Origin: Deefgea chitinilytica
Lineage (GTDB): Bacteria; Pseudomonadota; Gammaproteobacteria; Burkholderiales; Chitinibacteraceae
DNA length: 64,000 nt
Direction: 5' to 3'
Assembly (NCBI RefSeq): GCF_016881405.1
Contig: NZ_WOFE01000009.1
Location: forward strand, 1-64,000
Positions 9,864 through 18,908 of this stretch are shown here, piece by piece. The stretch's first letter is position 1. Every line of letters starts with the position of its first letter. The position numbers were made by a program, and so were the translations under genes. The notes under the pieces were generated by a model that saw nothing but the letters and a program-made list of their open reading frames with translations, was not told the DNA's origin and searched no databases.

Positions 9864-10862
9864 TCAAAGATACTGCTGCGCATAGGCCTTACCTGTTTGG
9901 TAACCTAACTGATACAGCGTACTCAAATTACTGCGCGACCAATCAAACACATCAGGCAAATCATCGGCTGCAATCGCGTCCAGCAGCGGCACCTTGTGTA
10001 ACTTGATTCGCCCATCGGCATTATGCAAAGCCTCGAATAATTTCACGTCATCGCGAGCGATTTCCACCAATGGTGTAATAATGGACATCACCCACGCATC
10101 ATACAAATCACGCGGTGGGCGTAATAATTTTTCCGCGCCGAGCAAATCAAAAATCACAATTTCCGCCAAGTCACCGTCGTAGTGATCGATCAAAGCTTTG
10201 AAATTCAAGCAATCAATCGCCGCGCCTTCAATAAAATAATCGTCGCCAATCTGCGTCGGTGGATACAAATAAGGAAATGACAAAGCTGCTTGCAATTTTT
10301 GATTATCGATCTGTTCGCCTGACCAATTCACCATCTGACGTTGGCTCAAGTTATACGCATTAACCCATAAATCGGCCTTGCAATTAGGCAGTTCAGCAAA
10401 ATCGATCAATTGCTCAGCAAACGGCACATGCGCGCACAAGCCCAATGATTGCGGAGACAGATCACTCGGGCAAGCGCTAGCGAGCAATAACTCTGCGCCG
10501 TCTTTCACCGTTTGTGAAACTGGATCATGCACCGGCCAACTCTGCAATGCCTGCACCAGCGGATTGCTCGCCAGCAAATTGCGATAAATTTCAGCCAATG
10601 GCCCGGGCTTATTGAATACTTTAAAGTTAACAGGAAAGGCGCGGTAGAGAAAATCAGCAACCCCCATTTCCTGCATCCCGCGTAAGGTCTGAATGGCATC
10701 GCCATTTTTGGGTGCGCTATACATCAGCCCGAGCAGAGCTCCCGCTCCTGCCATCGAAATAATGTCAAACTCAAGACCTAGCTCAGCAAAGGCCTCAAGT
10801 GCGCCCGCCACTAAAGTCGCGTTTGGCGCGCCACCGCTGATAATCAGTGCTCTTTTGCTCAT
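9864..10862 (-). CDS. Patatin-like protein lacking the catalytic serine
   Basis: A 332-residue protein with a patatin-fold outline: the oxyanion-type start RALIISGGAPNATLVAGAL (residues 4-22), a nucleophile-elbow region reading SMAGAGALLG, and a late IEGAAIDC where patatins have DGG/A. In active patatins the elbow is GxSxG; here the serine position aligns with Gly and the catalytic Asp with Glu, so hydrolase activity is doubtful. Related proteobacterial proteins annotated as patatin-like seem to share the GAG elbow (from memory), suggesting a diverged subfamily rather than a broken gene. ATG at 10862 with AGGA upstream is chosen over a longer start at 10934. A small unknown gene lies 75 bp upstream in the same direction. 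Confidence 0.75.
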   Translation of the reverse strand: MSKRALIISGGAPNATLVAGALEAFAELGLEFDIISMAGAGALLGLMYSAPKNGDAIQTLRGMQEMGVADFLYRAFPVNFKVFNKPGPLAEIYRNLLASNPLVQALQSWPVHDPVSQTVKDGAELLLASACPSDLSPQSLGLCAHVPFAEQLIDFAELPNCKADLWVNAYNLSQRQMVNWSGEQIDNQKLQAALSFPYLYPPTQIGDDYFIEGAAIDCLNFKALIDHYDGDLAEIVIFDLLGAEKLLRPPRDLYDAWVMSIITPLVEIARDDVKLFEALHNADGRIKLHKVPLLDAIAADDLPDVFDWSRSNLSTLYQLGYQTGKAYAQQYL

Positions 10863-10937
10863 GCAATATCCTGCGTAAAGTGGAAATGTCCATTTTGGAT
10901 CGTCAAGCAGCCATCGCTTGGCGCACCCTAGCAAGTA

Positions 10938-11321
10938 TTATTGAATCATTCTTTGATGATTGTGTCGCGCAATTTTGCGGCGAGTTTTCGCGCCCATGGC
11001 ATCAAATAAATATTGCGCCAGTTCGCGTGCCTGTTGCTCTTCATTCAATGACAGCTTATACGCAATATCGTGTCGGCGTATTGCTTCTCTCAAATGCTCA
11101 TGCCCTGCCTGCAATGCCTGCTGCCCAGCGCGTACGTCAAAGCCAAACATCATAATCAAACAATGCCACATCCAAGCTTCTGTGTATTGTTGAGCCGCCT
11201 GCGCTTGTTTGGCCATTTCTTTCAGATGACCAACGTGCTCAACGGAATGGCGTAACAGGGATAAATAGAACGAATGTTGATCTCGAACGAAAACAGGCTG
11301 CTGTTTATGCTGCAATTGCAT
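10938..11321 (-). CDS. Unknown 127-residue helical protein
   Basis: No family recognised. The sequence is rich in Gln, His and Ala, looks all-helical and cytoplasmic, and lacks a signal peptide or membrane span. ATG at 11321 is preceded by GAGG at about 10 nt. It sits upstream of the patatin-like gene on the same strand with a 75-bp gap and could be cotranscribed with it. Codon composition resembles its neighbours, supporting a real gene. Confidence 0.6.
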   Translation of the reverse strand: MQLQHKQQPVFVRDQHSFYLSLLRHSVEHVGHLKEMAKQAQAAQQYTEAWMWHCLIMMFGFDVRAGQQALQAGHEHLREAIRRHDIAYKLSLNEEQQARELAQYLFDAMGAKTRRKIARHNHQRMIQ

Positions 11322-11574
11322 GATAAAACGACCTCAAAATAAGCAGTGACTCTCGAATCCACGCTAAATACGCTCGCCGCGCAAACGCAATGGCGAAACC
11401 CAATATTTACTGCGCCAAGCATAGCTAACAGGCGTTGCAATTTGATGCCGCCGCGATGAATAAATCATGACAAATCAATACAATTAAACCCTGTGCTGCG
11501 CTGTATTGCAGGCAAAGCCAAGCAACACAGGTAAACTCAACGCTCGAACTTCTCTACTCAGGCATTGCGAACCG

Positions 11575-12558
11575 ATGAAACTCAGCATCATCATTCCTTT
11601 TTTCAATCCTCATCCTGCGCATTTTTCCGCGATGCTCACAGGTTTACGCGATGCCGACTACACTGGGTTTACGCAAGTCGAAGTCATCTTGATCAACGAT
11701 GGCGGCGCTTATTCTGGAGAGACGGAGATCAGCGCGTTTAGCGCCGACTTTCCGCAAGGCACCACCCAACTGATTACGTTACCTACAAACCAAGGCGTTT
11801 CGTGCGCCAGAAATGCAGGCTTGGCTGCCGCAACGGGAGACTGGATTGCCTTTCACGACGCCGACGACATCAGCCTGCCGCAACGGTTTGTGCAATCAGC
11901 ACAATTTTTACAGCACCACCCAGAAGTAATTGCTATCGCGGGTGATATGCATGTTTTTGACGATCACAATCCACTCATTTCAATCCGGCTTTTTCCACTG
12001 AGTCACAGTGAAATTTGCGTCGACAATCTGTTTTATTGTGCGATGGCTCAACCTGCACTGATGCTCAATCGCCAGCGCTGGCAAGCCAGCGGCGTGCTGT
12101 TTACGCCCAAAATGGATATGGCACAGGATTGGGATTTTCTGGTTCGATTAAGCCAATATGGGCAATTGGCTAATTTAGGACAAGCACTGGTGCGCTATCG
12201 CCAGCACCAGCAGCAACGCAGTAGCGGCATCCAGCGCGAACATGCAAATCAACACGTGCGTAAAATCTGGCAAAACCAATTGCAAAGTCTGGGCATTACC
12301 GTAACACTCGAGTTATTACACACGCATGGCTTATTGTCGCCGTATTGGCTTTGGAATATCACCGATCTGGATGGCGCATGGGCACTCAGTGCCGCCGACG
12401 TGAACGACTGGCGCGAAGCGCTGATTCAACATAATCATCGTTCAGGATCTTTAGAGGAAACCCTCTTAGCGCAGCGCGTTAATCAGATTGTACGCCACTG
12501 GCAGGCATGGCAAACCAGCGGCAAACAAGCCATTCGGCTGCAACAACTTTTTACTTGA
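11575..12558 (+). CDS. Glycosyltransferase family 2
   Basis: A 327-residue GT-A fold transferase. The N-terminus MKLSIIIPFFN is the classic GT2 opening, followed by NQGVSCARNAGLAAATGDWI and the metal/nucleotide-binding FHDADD (DxD). The conserved aspartate segment MDMAQDWDFLVRLSQYG is typical of the acceptor-binding half. The start at 11575 matches the conserved N-terminus; the longer in-frame extension to 11506 has no family support. The sugar and acceptor are unknown. It is a single gene convergent with the minor-pilin operon, so a role in pilin or surface glycan decoration is possible but only by position. Confidence 0.88.
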   Translation: MKLSIIIPFFNPHPAHFSAMLTGLRDADYTGFTQVEVILINDGGAYSGETEISAFSADFPQGTTQLITLPTNQGVSCARNAGLAAATGDWIAFHDADDISLPQRFVQSAQFLQHHPEVIAIAGDMHVFDDHNPLISIRLFPLSHSEICVDNLFYCAMAQPALMLNRQRWQASGVLFTPKMDMAQDWDFLVRLSQYGQLANLGQALVRYRQHQQQRSSGIQREHANQHVRKIWQNQLQSLGITVTLELLHTHGLLSPYWLWNITDLDGAWALSAADVNDWREALIQHNHRSGSLEETLLAQRVNQIVRHWQAWQTSGKQAIRLQQLFT

Positions 12559-12607
12559 GTGATGATCGGAGGCCGCTTGCGTTACAGATAGACCCAACAA
12601 TAGACAG

Positions 12608-12655
12608 ATGTATATGCCCGTAAACATTGATAATTAATACCTACAAAGCAATACT
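12608..12655. repeat. Degenerate palindromic intergenic element
   Basis: GTATATG ... ATTGATAATTAATACCTACAA ... GCAATACTA shares both ends with the better-preserved copy at 38857. It lies between convergent genes and ends 5 bp from the pilV stop codon. Confidence 0.45.
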
Positions 12656-12660
12656 ATTGA

Positions 12661-13101
12661 TTATTTCATTGTTAGCAAACGACTCAAGCTCACATTATTT
12701 CGACCGCCTGCGGCGTCATCCCAATACACCACTACATCAACCCGCAGTACATCGCAAGCAGACGCACAACTGGTATTGTTATTAAAACTACTCGGACTGG
12801 CGCTTGATTTGGTTACCGTAGTCCAATGCAATTCATAGGTGGCATTCACCCCATTGACTCGCCCAGTGGTACTGGAATTCGACGAAGACGGCTTTGCGTT
12901 TAAAGCGCCAACCAATTCATTCATCTGCTGTTCGGCGAGCAACGTCGCTTCGGCGCGCTGCATCGCAATCGCTTGATTTTGCGTTAATTGCGCTTGAAAC
13001 CGCGTCAGTGCCAAAAAACCGCCGGCTAAAATCAGCAGGGAAATCAAAACTTCAATCAAACCGACACCGATTTGCGCACGATAGCTAGGCTTATTGCACA
13101 T
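12661..13101 (-). CDS. pilV: Type IV pilus minor pilin PilV-like
   Basis: A 146-residue prepilin with a class III signal: the PilD cleavage site is G^VGLIE with Glu at +5, followed by the hydrophobic stretch VLISLLILAGGFLALTRF. The body, with a cysteine pair near the C-terminus, resembles PilV-type minor pilins. ATG at 13101 (GTG two codons earlier also possible) overlaps the end of the upstream pilX-like gene by 11 bp, indicating translational coupling. It is the last gene of the operon. Confidence 0.82.
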   Translation of the reverse strand: MCNKPSYRAQIGVGLIEVLISLLILAGGFLALTRFQAQLTQNQAIAMQRAEATLLAEQQMNELVGALNAKPSSSNSSTTGRVNGVNATYELHWTTVTKSSASPSSFNNNTSCASACDVLRVDVVVYWDDAAGGRNNVSLSRLLTMK

Positions 13102-14557
13102 AATCACGCCAACGCCCCGCTTGTCTGGACACGGAAAAATTCGACAAAATATTCAAGCCCTGCAAATGGCGTAATTCAGTCTTCGTCGCAAACGAACCAT
13201 TGCCGATTAAATCGCCCTCTACAATCCCTGCGCCATTAATTTGCATTGCACCTGTGAAATTCAAATTGCCTCGTATATAGCTAGCACCATAGGTCAATAA
13301 CCGTGATTTAGCTGGCAAGGTCAAATTACCATCAAAAATCAACGTTACCCCACGATTGTAGGAATAACCCGCAGCTAAAGCAGCATTGCCAATCGCCGGA
13401 TCGCCTGCCGCCAACGGAATAAAATCAGCGCCAGATAAGCCAGGCACTGGCGTGCCAGGAGAACCGGGCAAAGCGCCGGTGCCGTTGTCGGTTGTTAAGG
13501 TTTGGCTATAACCAGCGATACAGTTTTGTCCCGCAGTGAGATTGATCTGCCCACCCGAACCCGCATCCAACGAAGGATCAATCCAATACACCGCACCACG
13601 TGGCGTCTTAGTAAAGCTAGCATCAGGACCTGCGACATAGCTCGGCGTGTAAGAGACCGGCTTATAAGGGCGCCTCAACTCGCTATTTTTGTTTTGGCAC
13701 TCGGCCAAAAATTCAGCCACGCTCAGCCGACGATAAGTGCTGTTATCGTACGCAGCGGTCGTTTGCCCGCCCGATGTTTGATAACGCGTAAATTTGCTAG
13801 GGTCTAGATATTGACTGGGTTGTTGACCAAAGACGCTGTAAAACAAATCGCCATTACTGGTACTGGCCAGCGTACTGTCATTTTTTTTGCTGTCATCGGC
13901 CCAGCCTTGCTTTTCATTGCGAAACTGCGCTGGCGCCCCCGTGGCCGTACTCCCAGTATTGAGCGTAACCCCTTTGAGCGGGGCATCGGCACGCATACTG
14001 ACATCGACAGCGCCCCATACATCAACGCGTCCTTTCACCGTCAATGAATTTTCCAAGCCTACCGCCGCCAGATTCAAATCCTGCGTAATCACCACTTTAG
14101 CTGAACACGCATTAGACCAGTTGGCAAACGTACCGCTCGGCGCACTGCAATCGGCAAAACCAGTACTGGCAATCCGCAGAGTCTTGCTATCAATTTGATA
14201 TACCTGAAAATAAAATGCGCTAGCACGGCCCAAGGCGCTCACACTACCCAGCACTTTATTTTCAGCAAAAACAATGTTGCCATTGGCATCAAGGGCTGAG
14301 TTTTTCGCCGCAAGCATTACATTATTACTATCCAGATAAATCGTCTTATCACGCTGAATATTGGCGATAAAATAACCGATACCGGCTTCAGCAGCCTGCT
14401 TTGCTTGTAAATTCCATGTTTGATTGGAAATCGATTTCTGTTCAATAAATAAGCCACGGTTGAGATAACCCAAAATCCCAGTCAGCAACACCAGAATCAT
14501 GATGCTGGTAAATAAGGTCACCATACCTTGTTCGGATTTGCGCATCATCGCTTTCAT
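13091..14557 (-). CDS. PilX-like minor pilin with long C-terminal extension
   Basis: The N-terminal 60 residues are PilX/GspK-like: a short leader, G^MVTLFTSIMILVLLTGILG without the Glu+5, then AKQAAEAGIGYFIANIQ. PilX proteins are usually about 150-250 residues, but this one has 488. Residues about 180-480 form an extra domain; the last part (about 390-480) has repeated short segments such as GNLTLPAKSRLLTYGASYIRG and GNLNFTGAMQINGAGIVEG that look like a right-handed beta-helix (bactofilin/adhesin type). Start ATG at 14557 overlaps the pilW stop as ATGA. The likely role is a minor pilin in the initiation complex, with the extension exposed at the pilus tip; the tip role is inference. Confidence 0.8.
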   Translation of the reverse strand: MKAMMRKSEQGMVTLFTSIMILVLLTGILGYLNRGLFIEQKSISNQTWNLQAKQAAEAGIGYFIANIQRDKTIYLDSNNVMLAAKNSALDANGNIVFAENKVLGSVSALGRASAFYFQVYQIDSKTLRIASTGFADCSAPSGTFANWSNACSAKVVITQDLNLAAVGLENSLTVKGRVDVWGAVDVSMRADAPLKGVTLNTGSTATGAPAQFRNEKQGWADDSKKNDSTLASTSNGDLFYSVFGQQPSQYLDPSKFTRYQTSGGQTTAAYDNSTYRRLSVAEFLAECQNKNSELRRPYKPVSYTPSYVAGPDASFTKTPRGAVYWIDPSLDAGSGGQINLTAGQNCIAGYSQTLTTDNGTGALPGSPGTPVPGLSGADFIPLAAGDPAIGNAALAAGYSYNRGVTLIFDGNLTLPAKSRLLTYGASYIRGNLNFTGAMQINGAGIVEGDLIGNGSFATKTELRHLQGLNILSNFSVSRQAGRWRDYVQ

Positions 14558-15303
14558 GGCAAGGCCACCACTTGATTTTCTAGGCTAATCTTGGTCGATA
14601 ACTGCCGCACCTCACCCGGTTTGGTTTTCAAGCGACCGCTAATCGACACATTCAAGGACAGCAAGGGTGCGCCACTAGGCCATGGACATTGGCTCACGGG
14701 CGGCGTTGTACCACTACACACAGCATCGCCATTACTAAAACTCAGCGCGGTAATTTCAATCAAGGCGGCATCGGTTAAATCACTCCAAGTTCCTGCCGAG
14801 CAACTGGTGTAAGAGCACGCTACGCAAGAAGTTCTGACCTGCAATACGCCATCATTAAGCCGTATTCCAGTTAATTCGCCATCGTCATAACGATCAACCC
14901 GATTACCACCAATTAAATTGCCATTTCGGTTATAGGCATACAGTAAACAACTGCCCGCTGGCGTAGCACTCGGTCGATACATACGCAAAAACGTATCTGG
15001 ATTGACCGAAGCATTAATCACATTGATACCATTGCCAGTAATACTAGCGGCAGCCAGCGCGGCTAAATCTGCGCTATCTAAAGAGGGTTTGCCTTGGTAA
15101 TAGCCCGCGCGTTTCACATCATTACTGATAAATTGCAGCGCCATCCGCAGCTCAGCATCAAGCTTATTGCGCATGAGATTATTGCCCGTGCTTTGCAGCA
15201 TATTGACGAAAAAGGTACTCGCGCCAAGCAACAAAATCATGCCTATCGCCATTGCGACCATTAACTCAATCAAATTAAAACCACGCGCTCTAACTAAGGG
15301 CAT
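14554..15303 (-). CDS. pilW: Type IV pilus minor pilin PilW
   Basis: A 249-residue prepilin with the cleavage site RG^FNLIELMVAMAIGMILLLG (Glu+5 present), followed by the PilW-type LRMALQFISNDVKRAGYY segment. The length fits PilW. The start overlaps the end of fimT by 10 bp and the stop overlaps the next gene by 4 bp, so it is the second gene of a tightly coupled operon. Confidence 0.9.
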   Translation of the reverse strand: MPLVRARGFNLIELMVAMAIGMILLLGASTFFVNMLQSTGNNLMRNKLDAELRMALQFISNDVKRAGYYQGKPSLDSADLAALAAASITGNGINVINASVNPDTFLRMYRPSATPAGSCLLYAYNRNGNLIGGNRVDRYDDGELTGIRLNDGVLQVRTSCVACSYTSCSAGTWSDLTDAALIEITALSFSNGDAVCSGTTPPVSQCPWPSGAPLLSLNVSISGRLKTKPGEVRQLSTKISLENQVVALP

Positions 15304-15860
15304 GCAGGAAACCCCGTCATTGCAGTCTTGCCACAGGACTTAACCCGTCCAACTGGATTGAGGGTGATGGTAATCTGCATTTGGCCATCATTTTGATGCG
15401 TTAAGGTAATCAGCTGATTACTCGTCAACACCGTTGCGCTTTTACTCAAAGGAAAACCGCGTACCGGATCAAATTGAATTGCATCAAATCCGGTTTTAGC
15501 CAAAGTAGTATTTTTGCCATCTGCCACGGTGTAATTAAGCAAATCGCACACGGTCGCCGCCCCTGGTTGGCAGCTGCACGGACTACTGGGTGTGCCATTG
15601 ACACGCGCGACCCCAACACACCACGCCGTACCACTATCGACCACCATATAGCTATTTCGATTGGAACGAATCGCTTCACTGCGCGCCAAACTGATCGCCG
15701 ATAGCACCGCTTCGGCGGCACTCATGGTATTTTTTTTGGCCATCATTTGCGCAAAAGAAGGCAAAGCAATCGCCAGCAATACCCCCAAGATCGCAACCAC
15801 AATCATGGCCTCGATTAAAGTAAAACCACGAGAGAATTGACGACGTGCACTTTGCAACAT
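15294..15860 (-). CDS. fimT: Type IV pilus pseudopilin FimT/FimU (GspH family)
   Basis: A 188-residue prepilin with cleavage site RG^FTLIEAMIVVAILGVLLAIALPSF and the GspH/FimT body segment LARSEAIRSNRNSYMVV. Conserved late features of FimT (GRV near the C-terminus, here NPVGRVKSCG) are present; FimT-type proteins have been linked to DNA binding during natural transformation. ATG at 15860 follows GGAG at 7 nt. It is the first gene of the fimT-pilW-pilX-pilV operon; no pilY1 or pilE gene follows in this window. Confidence 0.88.
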   Translation of the reverse strand: MLQSARRQFSRGFTLIEAMIVVAILGVLLAIALPSFAQMMAKKNTMSAAEAVLSAISLARSEAIRSNRNSYMVVDSGTAWCVGVARVNGTPSSPCSCQPGAATVCDLLNYTVADGKNTTLAKTGFDAIQFDPVRGFPLSKSATVLTSNQLITLTHQNDGQMQITITLNPVGRVKSCGKTAMTGFPACP

Positions 15861-16182
15861 GCAGCACTCCAAAAGGATGCTCAGAGAAAGCCAAGGTATT
15901 TCAACATAGACCGATTTGTATGGTGCAATTCAAAAAACACACCTATGGCACGCGGGAGCAGATAAAAGGAATTGAAATTGCCCAACAACCGCGTAAAGGC
16001 TAAAGGCAAGCGATTGATTATACCGAGCCAGCACTCACCAATCAGTCAGTACTAATCCTTACAAACGAATCTGAATCTGGCAGCAGTAACGAACGCCTTT
16101 AATCAGAACGACTTATTTCACAAAACAAAATCTTCATCAAAGCTTTATAATTTCGACTTTATATTGTCACGATTTATTGATA
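15861..16182. other. Intergenic region between divergent fimT operon and LTA-synthase-like gene
   Basis: About 320 bp of AT-rich non-coding DNA that must hold promoters for both directions. A TATAAT is present at 16146-16151 on the plus strand, but no convincing -35 lies at the right distance. No repeat or hairpin of note was seen. Confidence 0.5.
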
Positions 16183-17850
16183 GTGAAGTCACCCGCCCTT
16201 TTCTCAACGCCGCTCGCGCAGCGCATGCTCCAAGTCGCGCTGCCACTATTCGCACTGGTTGCTGGTCGTATTTGGGTTGATACGCAATGGAATATGCCGC
16301 GGATTGCGTTTTCCATGCTGCTGTTTTTTTTCTTGGCAGCCTTGTTACAGCGCTGGGCTGCGGTAGTCGCGGCGCTGGCCATCGAAGGGCTGTTGCTCAA
16401 TATTTCTTATCTGAAAGAAGACGCCACCAGCGAGCCCTTGCTCGGCGTCGATTTATTCGAAGTCGGCCAAGGCATGGCGCTCACCGGCTATATGGATTGG
16501 CACATTTGGGTCTATGGGCTCATCACAATTGCAGCGCTCGGCTACGGGCTGTGGCGACACCCCAGCTTTAGCAAACGGCGCATAGGCTTGGCGCTGATTT
16601 TGTGTATTTTGATTGCCATGCAGCTTGATCGAACCGGCAAAATGTCGGCCTATGCTCAGCCATTGATGACGCAATATTTAGGTAGTCATTACTCCAATTA
16701 CAATTTCAGAGTGAATGCCAAACACAATGGCATTTTGGGGCATTTGTTACTGACAGCCGAAACCGCGCACAAGCCCAAAGCAGGACAACATCAGTTTTAT
16801 TCACAGACACTTGCGAGTGCGGAGCAGCCGAGCAGCCCCGACATCGTCGTGGTGATGTGCGAATCGTGTTATACCGAAGCACGTTTGCCGACCAAGATGG
16901 CTGAATTAGCGCAGGCTGGATTTAGCGAAGCACGCGTGATTAGCCCCGTCTACGGTGGTGGAACGGCAGAAGCCGAATTTGAAGCGCTCACCGGCTTGTC
17001 TGCCTACACCTTACCTGGGATTGATTTCCAAAATTTCGCCGGGCAATTTAGCGACAAAATCAACGCGCTACCGCATGCATTAAGCGATGTCGGTTACACC
17101 ACAATCGGGATGCACAATTATTTTGGGACATTTTGGAAGCGCGAAAAAGTCTATCCGAAAATGGGTTTTCAACGCATCGCCTTTGTCGACCAAATGTACT
17201 GGAAACGCAGCGATGGCTGGCCTAAAGACTTTTCGCTGTACAACCAAGCACTGGCGCACTACAACGTAGCGCCTGCAGGTAAAAAGCAATTTATGTTTTT
17301 GGTAACAGTCAACACGCACGGCCCATTTATTCAGCAAGATGACAGCGGAATTGGTCAATACCAAGTACGACTAGGCCAAGCGATGGACGACTTTCAAGCG
17401 TTTGTCCAACAAATCGAAGCCAGCGCCAAAAAGCGTAAACGTGACGTGATTATTGTGATTTTTGGCGATCACAAGCCAGGATTGAATCAAGAATTTTATG
17501 AGCGCGGCATTTTCGACAACGGTTTTTTCAGCAATCGTGACCCAAAAAATTTGCAGTTTAAAAATATTTTAAATCCAGAACAAACACGAATTCGCGGTGA
17601 TGTACCGCTGTTTATCAAAGACAGCCGCCACCCAGAACAAGCAAAAGTGTTAGCCGAAAAATTGCAAAACCGCCCACTTTTTTGCCTACCCGCCGAATTA
17701 GCGCGACTCACTCAAAATAGCGATCCATTTTATGACGCCGTGGCACAGCACTGTGCGGAGAATACTGCTTTTTATACGCAAGATTTATGGTGGCGCAGCG
17801 TGTTTCCCGAAGCTGTTTATGCAGAGCGTTTGTTTGCCGAAGTAGAATAA
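16183..17850 (+). CDS. LTA synthase-like membrane phosphotransferase (sulfatase fold)
   Basis: About 555 residues: four to five N-terminal membrane segments (to about residue 165) and a large periplasmic alkaline-phosphatase-fold domain. Family landmarks are IVVVMCESCY (metal site), the nucleophile threonine in YGGGTAEAEFEALTG, MHNYFGTFWKREKVYP, the NTHGPF segment and FGDHKP near the C-terminus. Such enzymes in Gram-negatives move phosphoglycerol or phosphoethanolamine groups onto periplasmic glucans or LPS (OpgB/LtaS/EptA relatives); which one is not visible. The start is uncertain: GTG at 16183 or TTG at 16177, neither with a clear Shine-Dalgarno. It is monocistronic, ending in a shared bidirectional terminator. 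Confidence 0.82.
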   Translation: MKSPALFSTPLAQRMLQVALPLFALVAGRIWVDTQWNMPRIAFSMLLFFFLAALLQRWAAVVAALAIEGLLLNISYLKEDATSEPLLGVDLFEVGQGMALTGYMDWHIWVYGLITIAALGYGLWRHPSFSKRRIGLALILCILIAMQLDRTGKMSAYAQPLMTQYLGSHYSNYNFRVNAKHNGILGHLLLTAETAHKPKAGQHQFYSQTLASAEQPSSPDIVVVMCESCYTEARLPTKMAELAQAGFSEARVISPVYGGGTAEAEFEALTGLSAYTLPGIDFQNFAGQFSDKINALPHALSDVGYTTIGMHNYFGTFWKREKVYPKMGFQRIAFVDQMYWKRSDGWPKDFSLYNQALAHYNVAPAGKKQFMFLVTVNTHGPFIQQDDSGIGQYQVRLGQAMDDFQAFVQQIEASAKKRKRDVIIVIFGDHKPGLNQEFYERGIFDNGFFSNRDPKNLQFKNILNPEQTRIRGDVPLFIKDSRHPEQAKVLAEKLQNRPLFCLPAELARLTQNSDPFYDAVAQHCAENTAFYTQDLWWRSVFPEAVYAERLFAEVE

Positions 17851-17857
17851 TTAACAA

Positions 17858-17906
17858 GGGTATCAGGCTGAATTCAATATTTTTAAATACCTACAGAGCA
17901 ATACCT
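17858..17906. repeat. Palindromic intergenic element (49 bp)
   Basis: The outer arms GGGTATCAGGCTG and CAGAGCAATACCT are imperfect inverted repeats around an AT-rich core. It lies between convergent genes, 7 bp after the plus-strand stop codon and next to a terminator. Confidence 0.55.
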
Positions 17907-17910
17907 ATAA

Positions 17911-17946
17911 AAAAGCCGCTTAGTCATTGCACTAAGCGGCTTTTTA
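17911..17946. terminator. Bidirectional terminator
   Basis: Perfect 12-bp stem AAGCCGCTTAGT / ACTAAGCGGCTT with a 6-nt loop and A/T runs on both sides, between the convergent LTA-synthase-like and peroxidase genes. Confidence 0.9.
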
Positions 17947-17971
17947 ATATTGATTGAGATTGAACTCCGAC

Positions 17972-18898
17972 TTATTTTGCCAACCGCGCTAACGCCTCAC
18001 GGCTAGGCACGAAAAACGCCGCGCCACTGACCGCTCGACTGAAATTCAGCAAATGATCAACGCGACCATCAGAAGTGGGAGCAACCATTTTGGCGAGCAT
18101 TTTTTCAAAATTGGCTGGTGTTTTACAATACGACGCAAAATACAATCCTTGATCGCCCCCGGGCGTGCCGTATGGCAAGGAGTGGCGTAAGATTTCTAGC
18201 TCTTGCTCATTTTCTTCAATCACCACACGGCTGATGTGCGCCGTGAGTGGTTTGTCTTCATCTGGCAGCTCTTCATTGCTTTCTTTAGTGCGACCAATTA
18301 CGGCTTCTTGCTGCTTCACCGGTAATTTATTCCACGTTTCCATCCGATGAACATAACGCTGCACATGTAAATAACTACCGCCAGCCCAAGGCGCATCTTC
18401 CGAGCCCACCAAGGCAACACGGGCGCGATCCTCATTTTCAGGATTTTCGGTGCCATCGACAAAGCCAGTCAAATCACGACTATCACGGTAGCGGAAACCA
18501 TGCGTGGTTTCGATCACGTCTAAGCAATGGCTGCTCGCCTGCACAACTTGATCGGCAAATTCATGGAGCAAATCGTAGCGCTCAGCGCGCAAATGCAACA
18601 TCACATCGGCCGACGTCGACGGCGCAGGATGAATTGCCCCCGGAATGCGCGGAAAACTGCGTAGCAAAACTGGTTTTTCACCCGGGTAAAACTCAGGCCA
18701 AACTTCCGCCCCAAAACCGATGACCGCATAAAATTGCGAATCGGGATTAGCTGCGGCGAGAGCATCGGCTTGAGCTGGCAATGAGGCAAATAAAGCTTTT
18801 AACTCCGCATCAGCGCGGCGCCCTAAACGGCGGCGAAATAATAAAAATAAACCATGACTTGAAGCTGCGGGCAAAATACCACTTTGCGGTGTCGACAT
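17972..18898 (-). CDS. Dyp-type heme peroxidase
   Basis: A 308-residue dye-decolorizing peroxidase of the YfeX/TyrA type. It has the GxxDG motif in TGFVDGTENPEN (catalytic Asp), the proximal heme histidine region HISRVVIEENEQE, and the C-terminal GLYFASYCKTP. It reduces hydrogen peroxide using heme and oxidises porphyrinogens or other substrates; there is no signal peptide, so it is cytoplasmic. ATG at 18898 follows AGGAAAGG. It begins 10 bp after yqiA and is the last gene of the qorA-yqiA-dyp operon. Confidence 0.92.
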   Translation of the reverse strand: MSTPQSGILPAASSHGLFLLFRRRLGRRADAELKALFASLPAQADALAAANPDSQFYAVIGFGAEVWPEFYPGEKPVLLRSFPRIPGAIHPAPSTSADVMLHLRAERYDLLHEFADQVVQASSHCLDVIETTHGFRYRDSRDLTGFVDGTENPENEDRARVALVGSEDAPWAGGSYLHVQRYVHRMETWNKLPVKQQEAVIGRTKESNEELPDEDKPLTAHISRVVIEENEQELEILRHSLPYGTPGGDQGLYFASYCKTPANFEKMLAKMVAPTSDGRVDHLLNFSRAVSGAAFFVPSREALARLAK

Positions 18899-18908
18899 GC
18901 CTTTCCTC

